54,971 bases of DNA from Treponema sp. (GCA_009781915.1 WQUW01000002.1:1-54971); one strand, 5' to 3'; positions 24,464 to 32,548 are shown, counted from the stretch's first letter. Made by a program: numbers and translations. Notes: generated from the letters alone by a model not told the origin.

Positions 24464-25609
24464 ATGAGACAAGAATACAGTATAGTGGCGCGCCGGGGCA
24501 AAAAGGGAAACGTGTATTACGTCAGGTTTTTTCGTGATAGCAAAATGATACCTTCCCAATGGAGCGCAAGGACTCAGGATTTCCGGGAGGCGGAAGTGTT
24601 TGCCAAAACAAACAAGGATCGGCTTCTTGCCAGGTATTTTCACCGCAAAGAAGGCAAAACCCTGTACAGGGTTTTGAAACATTACTATTCAAAAAATAGT
24701 TCCTTCCTTATGGTGGACGCGGCAAGGGGCAGAAAACTAAGCGAATCTTCAAGGCAGATTTTGCATGGGTTTGTTGTCAACACGTTTGTTCCGTTTTTGC
24801 AAAGCCGCGGCGTAAAGGAATTTGACGAAATAACCCCGCCGCTAGTGTGCCGTTTCCAGAACTACCTGCTTATGGAAAAAAAGCTGCTTCCGCAATCCAT
24901 TAACCGGCAAATCGGCGGAATTAAGGCCATATTCAGCCATATGTTTATGACGGGGGTTATCCAGCGGAATATCATGAAAGACATCACTCCGCTTAGGCCC
25001 ACAAAAACCAGAATACGGGGCTGTTTTTCTTTGGAAGACCTGCCGGGGATATTCAAGGCCCCTTGGGAGGACAGAGGATCGTTTCTGCTCTGCGCTCTTA
25101 TTTATTCCGCCGGGCTTAGAAACAGCGAAATTCAAAACCTTGCGGCAAACGACATTATCACAAAAGATGGCGTTCATTTCCTTAACATATCCAAAAGTAA
25201 AACGGACAGCGGGGTGCGGATTATTCCCATTCATCCCAAACTTAGGGAAGCCCTGAACGAATGGGTTTTGGAAAACGGGCTTTCCGGCGGGGATATTCTT
25301 TTCGCAAAAAGCGCCGGGGGGCGAATATACAAGGACGCGAAAAACGCCCATATTTTTATGGCTTCCAGGTTGGGCAAGGATGCCAGCGAACTGGAAAAAA
25401 GCAACATCACGTTTTACTCCGGAAGGCATTTTTACAAAACCATGCTGAACTTTCACAATCTGGGCGATATTGAAGAACTGTTCATGGGACACAAAGTGAA
25501 CAGAAAGGTAAGCGAGCGGTACAACCACAAAGACAAGCGCGGCGAAAAAGCCCTTCTTGCGGAGGCCAGAAAAGCCATCGAAATAATTGACGCGACATTA
25601 TTCCGGTAG
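24464..25609 (+). CDS. tyrosine recombinase (phage integrase family)
   Basis: A 381-residue site-specific recombinase. Residues ~75-185 form a SAM-like core-binding domain (VNTFVPFLQSRGVKEFDEI; INRQIGGIKAIFSHMF). Catalytic residues are Arg219 (YSAGLRNSE), Arg321 in YSGRH, His343 (MGHK) and the nucleophile Tyr353 (SERYNH). The first position of the usual HxxR box is Tyr318 rather than His. The first ~60 residues form an Arm-type DNA-binding region (KGNVYYVRFFRDSK). The start at ATG 24464 is preferred; a frame from 24410 exists. No ribosome binding site is clear. It lies between two inverted porin genes. Confidence 0.9.
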   Translation: MRQEYSIVARRGKKGNVYYVRFFRDSKMIPSQWSARTQDFREAEVFAKTNKDRLLARYFHRKEGKTLYRVLKHYYSKNSSFLMVDAARGRKLSESSRQILHGFVVNTFVPFLQSRGVKEFDEITPPLVCRFQNYLLMEKKLLPQSINRQIGGIKAIFSHMFMTGVIQRNIMKDITPLRPTKTRIRGCFSLEDLPGIFKAPWEDRGSFLLCALIYSAGLRNSEIQNLAANDIITKDGVHFLNISKSKTDSGVRIIPIHPKLREALNEWVLENGLSGGDILFAKSAGGRIYKDAKNAHIFMASRLGKDASELEKSNITFYSGRHFYKTMLNFHNLGDIEELFMGHKVNRKVSERYNHKDKRGEKALLAEARKAIEIIDATLFR

Positions 25610-25644
25610 CGGGAAAGCGGGCGGCGGGGAAGCTGTGTGTTTTT

Positions 25645-25660
25645 GCGTGTGTTAATTTGT
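25645..25660. repeat. direct repeat downstream of the recombinase gene
   Basis: GCGTGTGTTAATTTGT, the partner of 24427-24443. It lies 57 bp upstream of the porin 2 ATG. Confidence 0.55.
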
Positions 25661-25717
25661 CTGCGCGCCATGTAAGTCTTTACGGCACAACAGGTTAAAA
25701 CGCAAGCGCTTTCCTAA

Positions 25718-27115
25718 ATGAAGAAGATTTTGCTTGTTTTCGTGGCTCTCGCCCTTGCGGGCGGGGGGGCATTCGCTCAGGGCTGGACGTTCAACGGCCT
25801 TGCAAGCGGAGGCTTTGGCGCTTTTTTCTTTGAAAGACAAGATGATGGGCCAGAAGCTGGACCAGGCGACAGACTGAGCAGATATGGGCTTGTCGCTCCG
25901 ATAAACTGGGATGCTGCCAACACGCCTTTTAGGACGCAGTTGGACGCGCGGTTTGCCAACGCCGACAATACCGCCGGTTTGACCTTCCGGGTTAGGGCTC
26001 AGGGCGCTGCTACTGGCGCTACCGATCTTCCCGCATGGTTTGACTGGGGCTTCGGCTGGATGTCCTTTATGGACAACATGGTTACCGTGCAGGGCGGACG
26101 TGTTGAATACGGGTTCTTTGCCCCGCTGGACAGAATGTTCCACCAGGAAGTTGGCGGCGGCATTGGCGTACAGACGATTGTGCGCCCCATGGACGGCCTT
26201 GTCCTTGGACTTGGCGCCTTCAGCGCTGGATTTGGGGGAGCTGATCTCCCAACAAATAATGGTATCTGGAATGACGCAGACAGAATGATGCTGATGGATG
26301 GCAATAACCAAATGCTCGGTACCATCCAAGTGTCGTACACCATGCCAGATCTTCTTAGGGTAACCGCTGGTGCGCGGACAGAAAGCAATGTTGGTACTTC
26401 CGGCTTTGGCGACAGCCGTATGGCCACGGGCATAACTGGTCTTACTCTGTCTCCTACTCGTTTCGCGGCTCCCTCTGCTGCTTACATCAGCGCCGCATTC
26501 CTTGGAATGCCGGATCTGCACGCCGCTTTTACCGCACGGTTCATGAATATTCATCAATTCGGTGATATGGGCGATATACGCTTGTACCTTACCGCCGGAC
26601 ACACCGGTCTTGTTGAAAACCTGGATCTTCGGCTCGGCTTTAGCCTTGGGTTGACCATGGAAGACAACATTTACGTTCGTAATTTTGGGACAGTTGCTGC
26701 TGCCGGAATTGCTCCCGGCGAACGCGAGCTTATCAACAATGATCCCTCCCCCCATGTTTGGGTGTGGCTTTCCGCCGCCTATGCGCTCTCTGATGTAGTC
26801 GTTCCCCGTTTGGACGTTCACTATGTCATGGGCGGACAATGGAATGGCTGGCAGCGGATGCACCATTGGTCACCTCGGGACGGAGCTACCTTCGATAGCG
26901 ATGATATGTTCATCCAGATTCGGCCTGCAGTACAGTTCAGAATTACCGCCGCTACCTTTGTGGAACTTGGTGGTATTTTCAACATTGACTTGAGTGATGC
27001 CGTGCTCACCGAAGTTGTGTATACTTACCGTGAGCCTAATGATGGTTCTTGGGGCCGCAGTGGCGTTCATGGTCTGAACATCGGCGCATACGCACTGGTG
27101 CGGGTGTCTTTCTAG
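25718..27115 (+). CDS. outer membrane beta-barrel porin, putatively silent copy (porin 2)
   Basis: A 465-residue paralogue of porin 1 with the same signal peptide (MKKILLVFVALALAGGGAFA), the same barrel blocks and an identical ALVRVSF end. It is 51 residues longer, mainly through different or extra loop segments (after residue ~40, around 175-190, 215-235, 300-325 and near the C-terminus). No promoter or ribosome binding site is visible upstream: the sequence before ATG is AAGCGCTTTCCTAA. Homology to porin 1 begins at TTCCTAAATG. Read-through from the recombinase gene is the only obvious transcription source. The frame is intact, so it looks like a stored variant rather than a decaying pseudogene. 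Confidence 0.88.
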   Translation: MKKILLVFVALALAGGGAFAQGWTFNGLASGGFGAFFFERQDDGPEAGPGDRLSRYGLVAPINWDAANTPFRTQLDARFANADNTAGLTFRVRAQGAATGATDLPAWFDWGFGWMSFMDNMVTVQGGRVEYGFFAPLDRMFHQEVGGGIGVQTIVRPMDGLVLGLGAFSAGFGGADLPTNNGIWNDADRMMLMDGNNQMLGTIQVSYTMPDLLRVTAGARTESNVGTSGFGDSRMATGITGLTLSPTRFAAPSAAYISAAFLGMPDLHAAFTARFMNIHQFGDMGDIRLYLTAGHTGLVENLDLRLGFSLGLTMEDNIYVRNFGTVAAAGIAPGERELINNDPSPHVWVWLSAAYALSDVVVPRLDVHYVMGGQWNGWQRMHHWSPRDGATFDSDDMFIQIRPAVQFRITAATFVELGGIFNIDLSDAVLTEVVYTYREPNDGSWGRSGVHGLNIGAYALVRVSF

Positions 27116-27130
27116 TTTAGGCTACGTGTA

Positions 27131-27168
27131 AGAAAAAGCCCGGTGCAATGTGCGCCGGGTTTTTTTTG
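27131..27168 (+). terminator. porin 2 terminator
   Basis: AGCCCGGTGC ... GCGCCGGGTT hairpin followed by a run of eight T. It is homologous to the porin 1 terminator, so the duplicated unit includes it. Confidence 0.85.
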
Positions 27169-27185
27169 TTTTACGGGTGATGCGG

Positions 27186-27209
27186 GGGGCAATTAGCATG
27201 AGGCTCCTG
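27186..27209 (+). pseudogene. scar of a vapB/vapC junction
   Basis: 24 bp identical to the junction of vapBC1: the last antitoxin codons, TAG stop, one base, and the first four toxin codons (AATTAGCATGAGGCTCCTG is the core). Beyond it the sequence diverges. It shows that a vapBC1-like module once lay downstream of porin 2, or that the duplication ended inside vapC. Confidence 0.75.
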
Positions 27210-27233
27210 TACACCGCTGTAGTGTCCTCAGCG

Positions 27234-27410
27234 CTATTTTGATAATTTTTTCAGTATGTCTTTAGCCGTGTATTCGTTAATGTCGGGATGCCGCGGTATT
27301 TGAGCATATTCATGGGTACGGGGATTTTCGTAAATATCATGCTTTCTTCCATGCCGGACAAAGATGGCGCCAGTTTCCCTTACCCTTTCAAGCAGCTTTT
27401 CCCTTTTCAC
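27234..27410 (-). CDS. hicA: HicA-type mRNA interferase toxin
   Basis: A 58-residue protein, MKREKLLERVRETGAIFVRH at its start, with the HicA double-stranded RNA-binding-like fold: the catalytic His lies in GRKHDIY and the C-terminal part is IPRHPDINEYTAKDILKKL. HicA cleaves mRNA and is neutralised by HicB. The start is GTG overlapping the antitoxin stop in GTGA. Order here is antitoxin then toxin. It is the third toxin-antitoxin unit in the window and lies right beyond the vapBC scar. Confidence 0.82.
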   Translation of the reverse strand: MKREKLLERVRETGAIFVRHGRKHDIYENPRTHEYAQIPRHPDINEYTAKDILKKLSK

Positions 27411-27604
27411 GCCGGTATCCTAATCTTGCCGGTTTTGCGAATCTGGGCAAGATGTTTCTTTTCTTCCTGCCGTATCTCGTAGACCTCAACAAGAGCTTCC
27501 TCAAGTTCGGCCAAAGAAACGCCTTGTGTGGAATCATCAGGATAATCGTCAAGAAACCCCACGAAAAAGTCCCCATTTTGCCAATAAGTATACTGTAATT
27601 CCAT
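27407..27604 (-). CDS. hicB: HicB-type antitoxin
   Basis: A 65-residue partner of HicA with the compact HicB fold (YTYWQNGDFFVGFLDDYPDD; GVSLAELEEALVEVYEI). It lacks an obvious C-terminal DNA-binding domain, as in short HicB proteins. AAGGGAG lies 7 nt before the ATG. It overlaps hicA by 4 nt. Confidence 0.8.
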   Translation of the reverse strand: MELQYTYWQNGDFFVGFLDDYPDDSTQGVSLAELEEALVEVYEIRQEEKKHLAQIRKTGKIRIPA

Positions 27605-27675
27605 TATTTTTCTCCCTTGTTAACGGTAGTGCAAATTCAGGGAGAAATCAAGCGTGCTACGCCCCCGCGAAGCTC

Positions 27676-27704
27676 TTGCCAGCGCCGCCCCTGCCGCTTA
27701 TAAT
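27676..27704 (+). promoter_or_regulatory. ptsI promoter
   Basis: -35 TTGCCA (27676-27681), 17-nt spacer, -10 TATAAT (27699-27704). Confidence 0.75.
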
Positions 27705-27737
27705 TACCCCATAGGCGTGTAACCCTTGAAGAAAGTA

Positions 27738-29477
27738 ATGAAAAAGCTTGTTGGTATTCCCGGCTCCCCCGGAATTGTTATGGGAAAGGCCTTCCTGTAT
27801 CTGGAAAAGGCGCTTCCCGAAATCCCACGGTACAGTATCCGCACAGATCAGGTAGAGGGGGAACTGAAGCGGTTTAAGCTTGCCTGCGAAGAAGCGGCGG
27901 CTGATATGCGGGCCCTGCACGAGCGGGCGGCGGCGGAAATGGGCAAAGAGCAGGCTGATATTTTCGCCGCCCATCTTATGATGCTTGAAGACGCTGACAT
28001 TCAGGATCAGATTTCCGGCACGTTAAAGGAAACCCGCGAAAACATTGAGTGGGTAGTCTACGACACCGCCCGGCACATGGCCGACAAAATGCTCTCGTCG
28101 CCTGACCCGGCGTTCAGGGAGCGGGCGGCGGACATAAACGATATTTCCAGCCGGGTTCTGGGGCGGCTCCTTTCCATCAACAAAGCGTCTTTAGCTGAAC
28201 TTGACACTGACGTAATACTTGTAACTCACGACCTTCTCCCTTCGCAAATGCTGACGATGAACCGCGCGCACATAAAGGGTATCGTTCTGGATATGGGGGG
28301 GCTTACTTCCCACACCGCAATTCTCGCAAGGGCCTTCAATATTCCCGCAGTGCTGGGGCTGGCGTCAGCCACGGCGGAAATTGCGGGCGGCGACACCCTG
28401 ATTCTCAACACCAAGCCGGGGGAGGTCATCGTAAATCCGGGCAAAAAAGAACTGGACAGGCTGGAACGGGCGCAGGTGAACTACAACAAAACCCTGAAAG
28501 AAAGCCTGCAAACCAGAAACCTCCCCGCTCAGACCACGGACGGACACAGGGTTTCGCTTAAGGCGAATATTGAACTTCCCGAAGAAGCTGAGGCGGTTCT
28601 CCGTTTCGGCGGCGAAGGCATAGGCCTTTACCGTTCTGAATTTCTTTTTCTTAATCCCGGACAAGCCACCGGGGAGGAAGAGCAGTTTAGGGCGTACAGT
28701 CAGGTTATCAAGGCCATGAAAAACCTGCCCGTAACCATACGCACCGTGGACATAGGCGGCGATAAAATTCTGCCAGAGTTTCAGGCCGCCTCGGAAACCA
28801 ACCCCCTTCTGGGCTGGCGGGGCATACGGTTTTCCCTTTCCATGCCGGATTTCTTTAAGACCCAGCTTCGGGCCATACTCCGCGCGAGCGTTAAAGGCAA
28901 TGTGCGGATCATGTTCCCCCTGATTTCGGGGATCGAGGAGCTTAACGCCGCTCTGGAACTTCTGGAAGAAGCAAAGGCCGAGTGCCGCAAGAAAAAACAG
29001 CCCTTCGCCAGTAACATCGAAACGGGAATAATGGTTGAAGTCCCTTCCGCCGCCATGACCGCCGACATTCTGGCGCAAAAGGCGGATTTTTTTTCCATAG
29101 GGACAAATGACCTTATTCAGTATTCGCTGGCAGTGGACAGGGGAAACGAGAAAGTCGGCTACTTGGCCCACCCGGCCCATCCAGCCCTGCTTCGTTTTAT
29201 AAAAACCACGATTGACGCCGCCCACAACCGTGGCATTACAGCCGCCATGTGCGGGGAAATGGCTGGCGACCCCGGCATGACAGCCCTGCTCTTGGGCCTT
29301 GGGCTGGACGAGTTCAGCATGGCCGCTTCGTCAATTCCCCTTGTAAAACGGATCGTCAGAAATGCCAGCATAAGCGCCTGCCGGGAACTTGCGGGGGAAA
29401 TTTTGAAGGGCGTTTCCGCCACGGCTAATAACGCTCTTTTGAAAGACTGGACGGCTGAAATGTTTCCGGAAAACTGA
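27738..29477 (+). CDS. ptsI: phosphoenolpyruvate-protein phosphotransferase (PTS enzyme I)
   Basis: A 579-residue enzyme I that takes phosphate from phosphoenolpyruvate and passes it to HPr. The phosphorylated His192 is in GGLTSHTAILARAFNIP, the PEP-binding barrel has SEFLFL and DIGGDK, and the C-terminal signature is GTNDLIQYSLAVDRGNEKVG. An in-frame TTG four codons earlier (27726) is an alternative start. There is no HPr or permease gene nearby. In Treponema the PTS is often reduced to a regulatory cascade, which may hold here, but that is inference. A strong promoter precedes it. Confidence 0.95.
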   Translation: MKKLVGIPGSPGIVMGKAFLYLEKALPEIPRYSIRTDQVEGELKRFKLACEEAAADMRALHERAAAEMGKEQADIFAAHLMMLEDADIQDQISGTLKETRENIEWVVYDTARHMADKMLSSPDPAFRERAADINDISSRVLGRLLSINKASLAELDTDVILVTHDLLPSQMLTMNRAHIKGIVLDMGGLTSHTAILARAFNIPAVLGLASATAEIAGGDTLILNTKPGEVIVNPGKKELDRLERAQVNYNKTLKESLQTRNLPAQTTDGHRVSLKANIELPEEAEAVLRFGGEGIGLYRSEFLFLNPGQATGEEEQFRAYSQVIKAMKNLPVTIRTVDIGGDKILPEFQAASETNPLLGWRGIRFSLSMPDFFKTQLRAILRASVKGNVRIMFPLISGIEELNAALELLEEAKAECRKKKQPFASNIETGIMVEVPSAAMTADILAQKADFFSIGTNDLIQYSLAVDRGNEKVGYLAHPAHPALLRFIKTTIDAAHNRGITAAMCGEMAGDPGMTALLLGLGLDEFSMAASSIPLVKRIVRNASISACRELAGEILKGVSATANNALLKDWTAEMFPEN

Positions 29478-29511
29478 TATTGTTTGATATTGTTTCGATA
29501 GGTGGATTTTA

Positions 29512-30942
29512 ATGATTAACAGCGAAAATGACGCGCATATTCCCCGCCGCCTGCCAATGGTCGCTCTGGCTGGCCGCCCCAACGTGGGAAAGTCCACCCT
29601 CTTTAACCGCCTCCTGCGAAAACGGCGCTCCATCACTGACCCCACTCCCGGCGTAACGCGAGACCCGGTGGGCGTTGACACGACAATCCTGGGAAAACCC
29701 CTGCGGCTTGTCGACACAGGCGGCTTTAAGCTGGATCGCAGGCCGGATACTCCCGAAGGCGAACTGGAAGGGCTTGTGGTGGAAAAGTCGCTGGAAATTC
29801 TAAAGAAGGCTGACATCATTGTCCTGCTTTTTGAAGCCGGGGAACTGACGCTAGAGGACGAGGAATTTATCGCCCTGCTGCGGCCGTACTCGAATAAGCT
29901 CCTTGCCACGGTCAATAAAACCGAAGGCGGCCGCCGGGAAGCCGAGGCGTGGAATCTTTTGTCCTACGGCTTTGAAAAAGTCTACATGATTTCCGCCGAG
30001 CACGGGGACAATATCCGGGAGCTGGAAGAAGCCATTGTTGAGCGCCTTGGCGCGCTGGAGCCTGCCGGCACTGACGTTCCGCGCAGTGGCGTATCGCCTG
30101 AAATCCCGGCCCCGGCCCCCGAAGCAGTCCCGATACGCATCGCCATATTGGGCAAACCGAACACGGGAAAATCCACCCTTTCCAACCGGCTTACCTCTTC
30201 GTCAGCATCCATTGTAAGCGACATTCCCGGCACAACAAGGGATGTGGTGGAGGGGAGCTTTGTCTGGAAGAACAGGGACTTGCGGATTTTGGACACCGCG
30301 GGAATTAGGCGCAAGTCCAAGGTAAACGAAAACATTGAGTATTATTCGGTAAACCGTGCCATAAAAACCGTAGACGAATCGGACATTGTGTTTCTTGTCA
30401 TTGACGCGCAGGAGGGCCTTACGGATCAGGACAAGAAAATCGCCTCCATAGCGCATGACAAGGGCCGGGGAATTATTCTGGTTCTGAACAAATGGGACAC
30501 CATGCCCGCTGTCAAAAATACCTTCGAGGCTGTCCGGGACAGGATTCATTTTCTTTTTGGGCAAATGGAGTACGCCCCCATCATTCCGTTAAGCGCTATG
30601 GACGGCAGCGGAATCGATGTTCTTTTGAATACGGCCCTGCGTATGCACAGCCAGCTCATCCGGCGGATTGAAACATCCACCCTGAACGAAGCGCTGGAAA
30701 AATGGCTTACCGAGTATCCGCCTCCGGCGGGAAAGAGCTGGTTTAAGATACGCTACGCCGTACAGATACTTGCCAATCCGGTGCGCTTTGTTTTTTTTGT
30801 TTCCCGCCCCAAAGCGGTAGGCGAAACGTACATCGCTTATCTTCGCAACCGCATACGCCGAGACCTCGGCTTTTCGCTTGTTCCCCTGTCCATAGAGATT
30901 CGCCCTTCTGCGAAACCTATCGAAAAGGGCAAGCGGCGGTAA
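29512..30942 (+). CDS. der: ribosome-assembly GTPase Der (EngA)
   Basis: A 476-residue protein with two GTPase domains and a KH-like C-terminus, needed for assembly of the large ribosomal subunit. Domain 1: P-loop GRPNVGKST, G3 DTGG. Domain 2: P-loop GKPNTGKST, G3 DTAG, G4 NKWD. The G4 motif of domain 1 is NKTE instead of the usual NKxD, so its guanine specificity may differ. The end overlaps no gene, and merR starts 1 bp later. Confidence 0.95.
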   Translation: MINSENDAHIPRRLPMVALAGRPNVGKSTLFNRLLRKRRSITDPTPGVTRDPVGVDTTILGKPLRLVDTGGFKLDRRPDTPEGELEGLVVEKSLEILKKADIIVLLFEAGELTLEDEEFIALLRPYSNKLLATVNKTEGGRREAEAWNLLSYGFEKVYMISAEHGDNIRELEEAIVERLGALEPAGTDVPRSGVSPEIPAPAPEAVPIRIAILGKPNTGKSTLSNRLTSSSASIVSDIPGTTRDVVEGSFVWKNRDLRILDTAGIRRKSKVNENIEYYSVNRAIKTVDESDIVFLVIDAQEGLTDQDKKIASIAHDKGRGIILVLNKWDTMPAVKNTFEAVRDRIHFLFGQMEYAPIIPLSAMDGSGIDVLLNTALRMHSQLIRRIETSTLNEALEKWLTEYPPPAGKSWFKIRYAVQILANPVRFVFFVSRPKAVGETYIAYLRNRIRRDLGFSLVPLSIEIRPSAKPIEKGKRR

Positions 30943-30943
30943 C

Positions 30944-31270
30944 ATGGCCTCTTACAGCATGGGCGACGCCCAGCGGCTATTGCGGGTAAAAGTTCACGTT
31001 ATACGCTATTGGGAAAAAGAGATACCGTTAATTCAGCCGGTAAAGGATGTGTACGGAAGGCGTATGTACGGGGACAGGGATTTGCAAATTCTGTTCAGGC
31101 TAAAATACCTGCTGTACGAGCGCCGTTTTACCTTGGAGGGCGCAAAGGCCCAGCTTTACCGGGAACTTGCCGGAGACTATCAGGATTTGCGGGGCTATAT
31201 TTCGGCCCTTCGCTCGCAGCTTCTAGACCTGTTTTTCTTTGTCAAAGACAAGGAAAACAAGGAACCATAG
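30944..31270 (+). CDS. MerR-family transcriptional regulator
   Basis: A 108-residue regulator with an N-terminal winged helix of MerR type (YSMGDAQRLLRVKVHVIRYW; YGRRMYGDRDLQILFRLKYL) and a helix for dimerisation at the end. There is no ligand domain, as in short MerR-like proteins. It sits between der and the Rsm22-like gene with a 1-bp gap and a 1-bp overlap, so it belongs to that transcript. Target genes are unknown. Confidence 0.85.
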   Translation: MASYSMGDAQRLLRVKVHVIRYWEKEIPLIQPVKDVYGRRMYGDRDLQILFRLKYLLYERRFTLEGAKAQLYRELAGDYQDLRGYISALRSQLLDLFFFVKDKENKEP

Positions 31271-32520
31271 TGGCCTCTCTTTTTTCTCCCCTTTCAAACG
31301 AGGGGCGGCGCGTCCTTAACCGCCTGCCCCGCCTTATCGACAAGGTTTTCCCCATGCCCGGACGGTTTCGCTCTGGGCTGCCCCGTGACGTGGCGGAACT
31401 TTCCGGCCTGCTTACCGCCAACAGGGAAGACCGCGGCGCTTCCTACCTTGGAAAGCCCGCCCTGCTTTCGGCGTACCTGCGTTACTTCATGCCTTGGAAC
31501 ATCTACCGGCTCTGCCGCCTTTTGCCCGGTCTGCCCTTGGACTTGAAAAGCCATGACACGGTAAACGATGTGGGTGCGGGGCCCCTTACGCTGGCGGCGG
31601 CTCTCTGGATAAGCCGCCCCGATCTCCGCAGGCTTCCCCTGGAGTTCCGCTGTGTGGACAGAACCCCCGCCGTGCTGGAAGCGGGCAGGAAATTTTTCGC
31701 CGCCCTTGCCTCTGACACCATCGAGAGCGATGGCGGGCGGCCCGGCGGCTCAGACTGCCCTTGGGTGATCAAGACTATCCGGGGCGAACTGAAAAGGCAT
31801 GGCGGCCTTTCCATCGAAATCAAGGGCAAACCCGCCGCCCTAACCGCAGCGGTAAATGTTTACAACGAGCTTTTCTGGAATTTTTCCCCGCTGGACACCG
31901 AAGGGCTTGCGGCGTTCACGAACCGGGCGGCCCGCCTGCTCTCGTCGCTTACCAATCCCTCCGGTTCAATCCTGGTGATGGAGCCCGGCATTCCCCGCTG
32001 TGGGGAGTTTATTTCGCTTCTCCGTTTGGGCTTTATGAAGGAGGGCCGCTGTCCGCTTTCGCCCTGCGTTCATTCGGGGCTATGTCCCCTGTCGGCGGTT
32101 TCCGGGCCGGGGAGCGCCCCTTTCCGCAAGGCCAAGTGGTGTCATTTCGCCTTTGACACAGAAGACGCCCCGGACGCCCTGCACAAGCTCTCCGGCGCCG
32201 CGGGGATTCCCAAGGAACGGGCGGTTTTGAGTTTTATCCTTGCCGGCCCGGCATCCCGCCGTGAGCCTTTGGGGCGGGCGAACACAGCACAGCATGACAG
32301 GCCGCAGGCTTTCGTGAAAGCCCGTGTTGTTTCCGACTTGTTTCCAGCCGGGGAAGGCTGGGGCCGCTACGGATGCAGCGAGCGGGGGCTGGTTCTGGTA
32401 AGCGGCACGAGAAAAAGCCTTGAAGGCTCCCCTTCCGGCGCGCTGGAGGAACTGCGGCTGCAGGATGGGCGAAAGGACGGGAAAAGCGGGGCGCTTATGG
32501 CGGAGAAAACCAGCGGGTAA
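31270..32520 (+). CDS. Rsm22/METTL17-like small-subunit methyltransferase
   Basis: A 416-residue class I methyltransferase-like protein. The SAM motif is VNDVGAGPLTLAAALW. The Rsm22 family cysteines are visible as EGRCPLSPCVHSGLCPL and KWCHF. In the eukaryotic homologue METTL17 the equivalent cysteines bind an iron-sulfur cluster. The family acts on assembly of the small ribosomal subunit. I chose GTG at 31270, which overlaps the merR stop by one base. The ~80 codons before it are the merR gene in another frame. Confidence 0.8.
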   Translation: MASLFSPLSNEGRRVLNRLPRLIDKVFPMPGRFRSGLPRDVAELSGLLTANREDRGASYLGKPALLSAYLRYFMPWNIYRLCRLLPGLPLDLKSHDTVNDVGAGPLTLAAALWISRPDLRRLPLEFRCVDRTPAVLEAGRKFFAALASDTIESDGGRPGGSDCPWVIKTIRGELKRHGGLSIEIKGKPAALTAAVNVYNELFWNFSPLDTEGLAAFTNRAARLLSSLTNPSGSILVMEPGIPRCGEFISLLRLGFMKEGRCPLSPCVHSGLCPLSAVSGPGSAPFRKAKWCHFAFDTEDAPDALHKLSGAAGIPKERAVLSFILAGPASRREPLGRANTAQHDRPQAFVKARVVSDLFPAGEGWGRYGCSERGLVLVSGTRKSLEGSPSGALEELRLQDGRKDGKSGALMAEKTSG

Positions 32521-32548
32521 AGCGCCGCAGTTACTCCCCGTCCAACCC

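Noticed and set aside
25652-26866. A 404-codon open frame on the minus strand across porin 2
   Set aside because: It is antisense to an intact porin gene, low in hydrophobic order, and the equivalent frame appears antisense to porin 1, as expected from shared codon use.
31009-31269. A possible 87-residue N-terminal extension of the Rsm22-like protein
   Set aside because: It overlaps the MerR gene in another frame; the GTG at 31270 fits the operon spacing and the protein start better.
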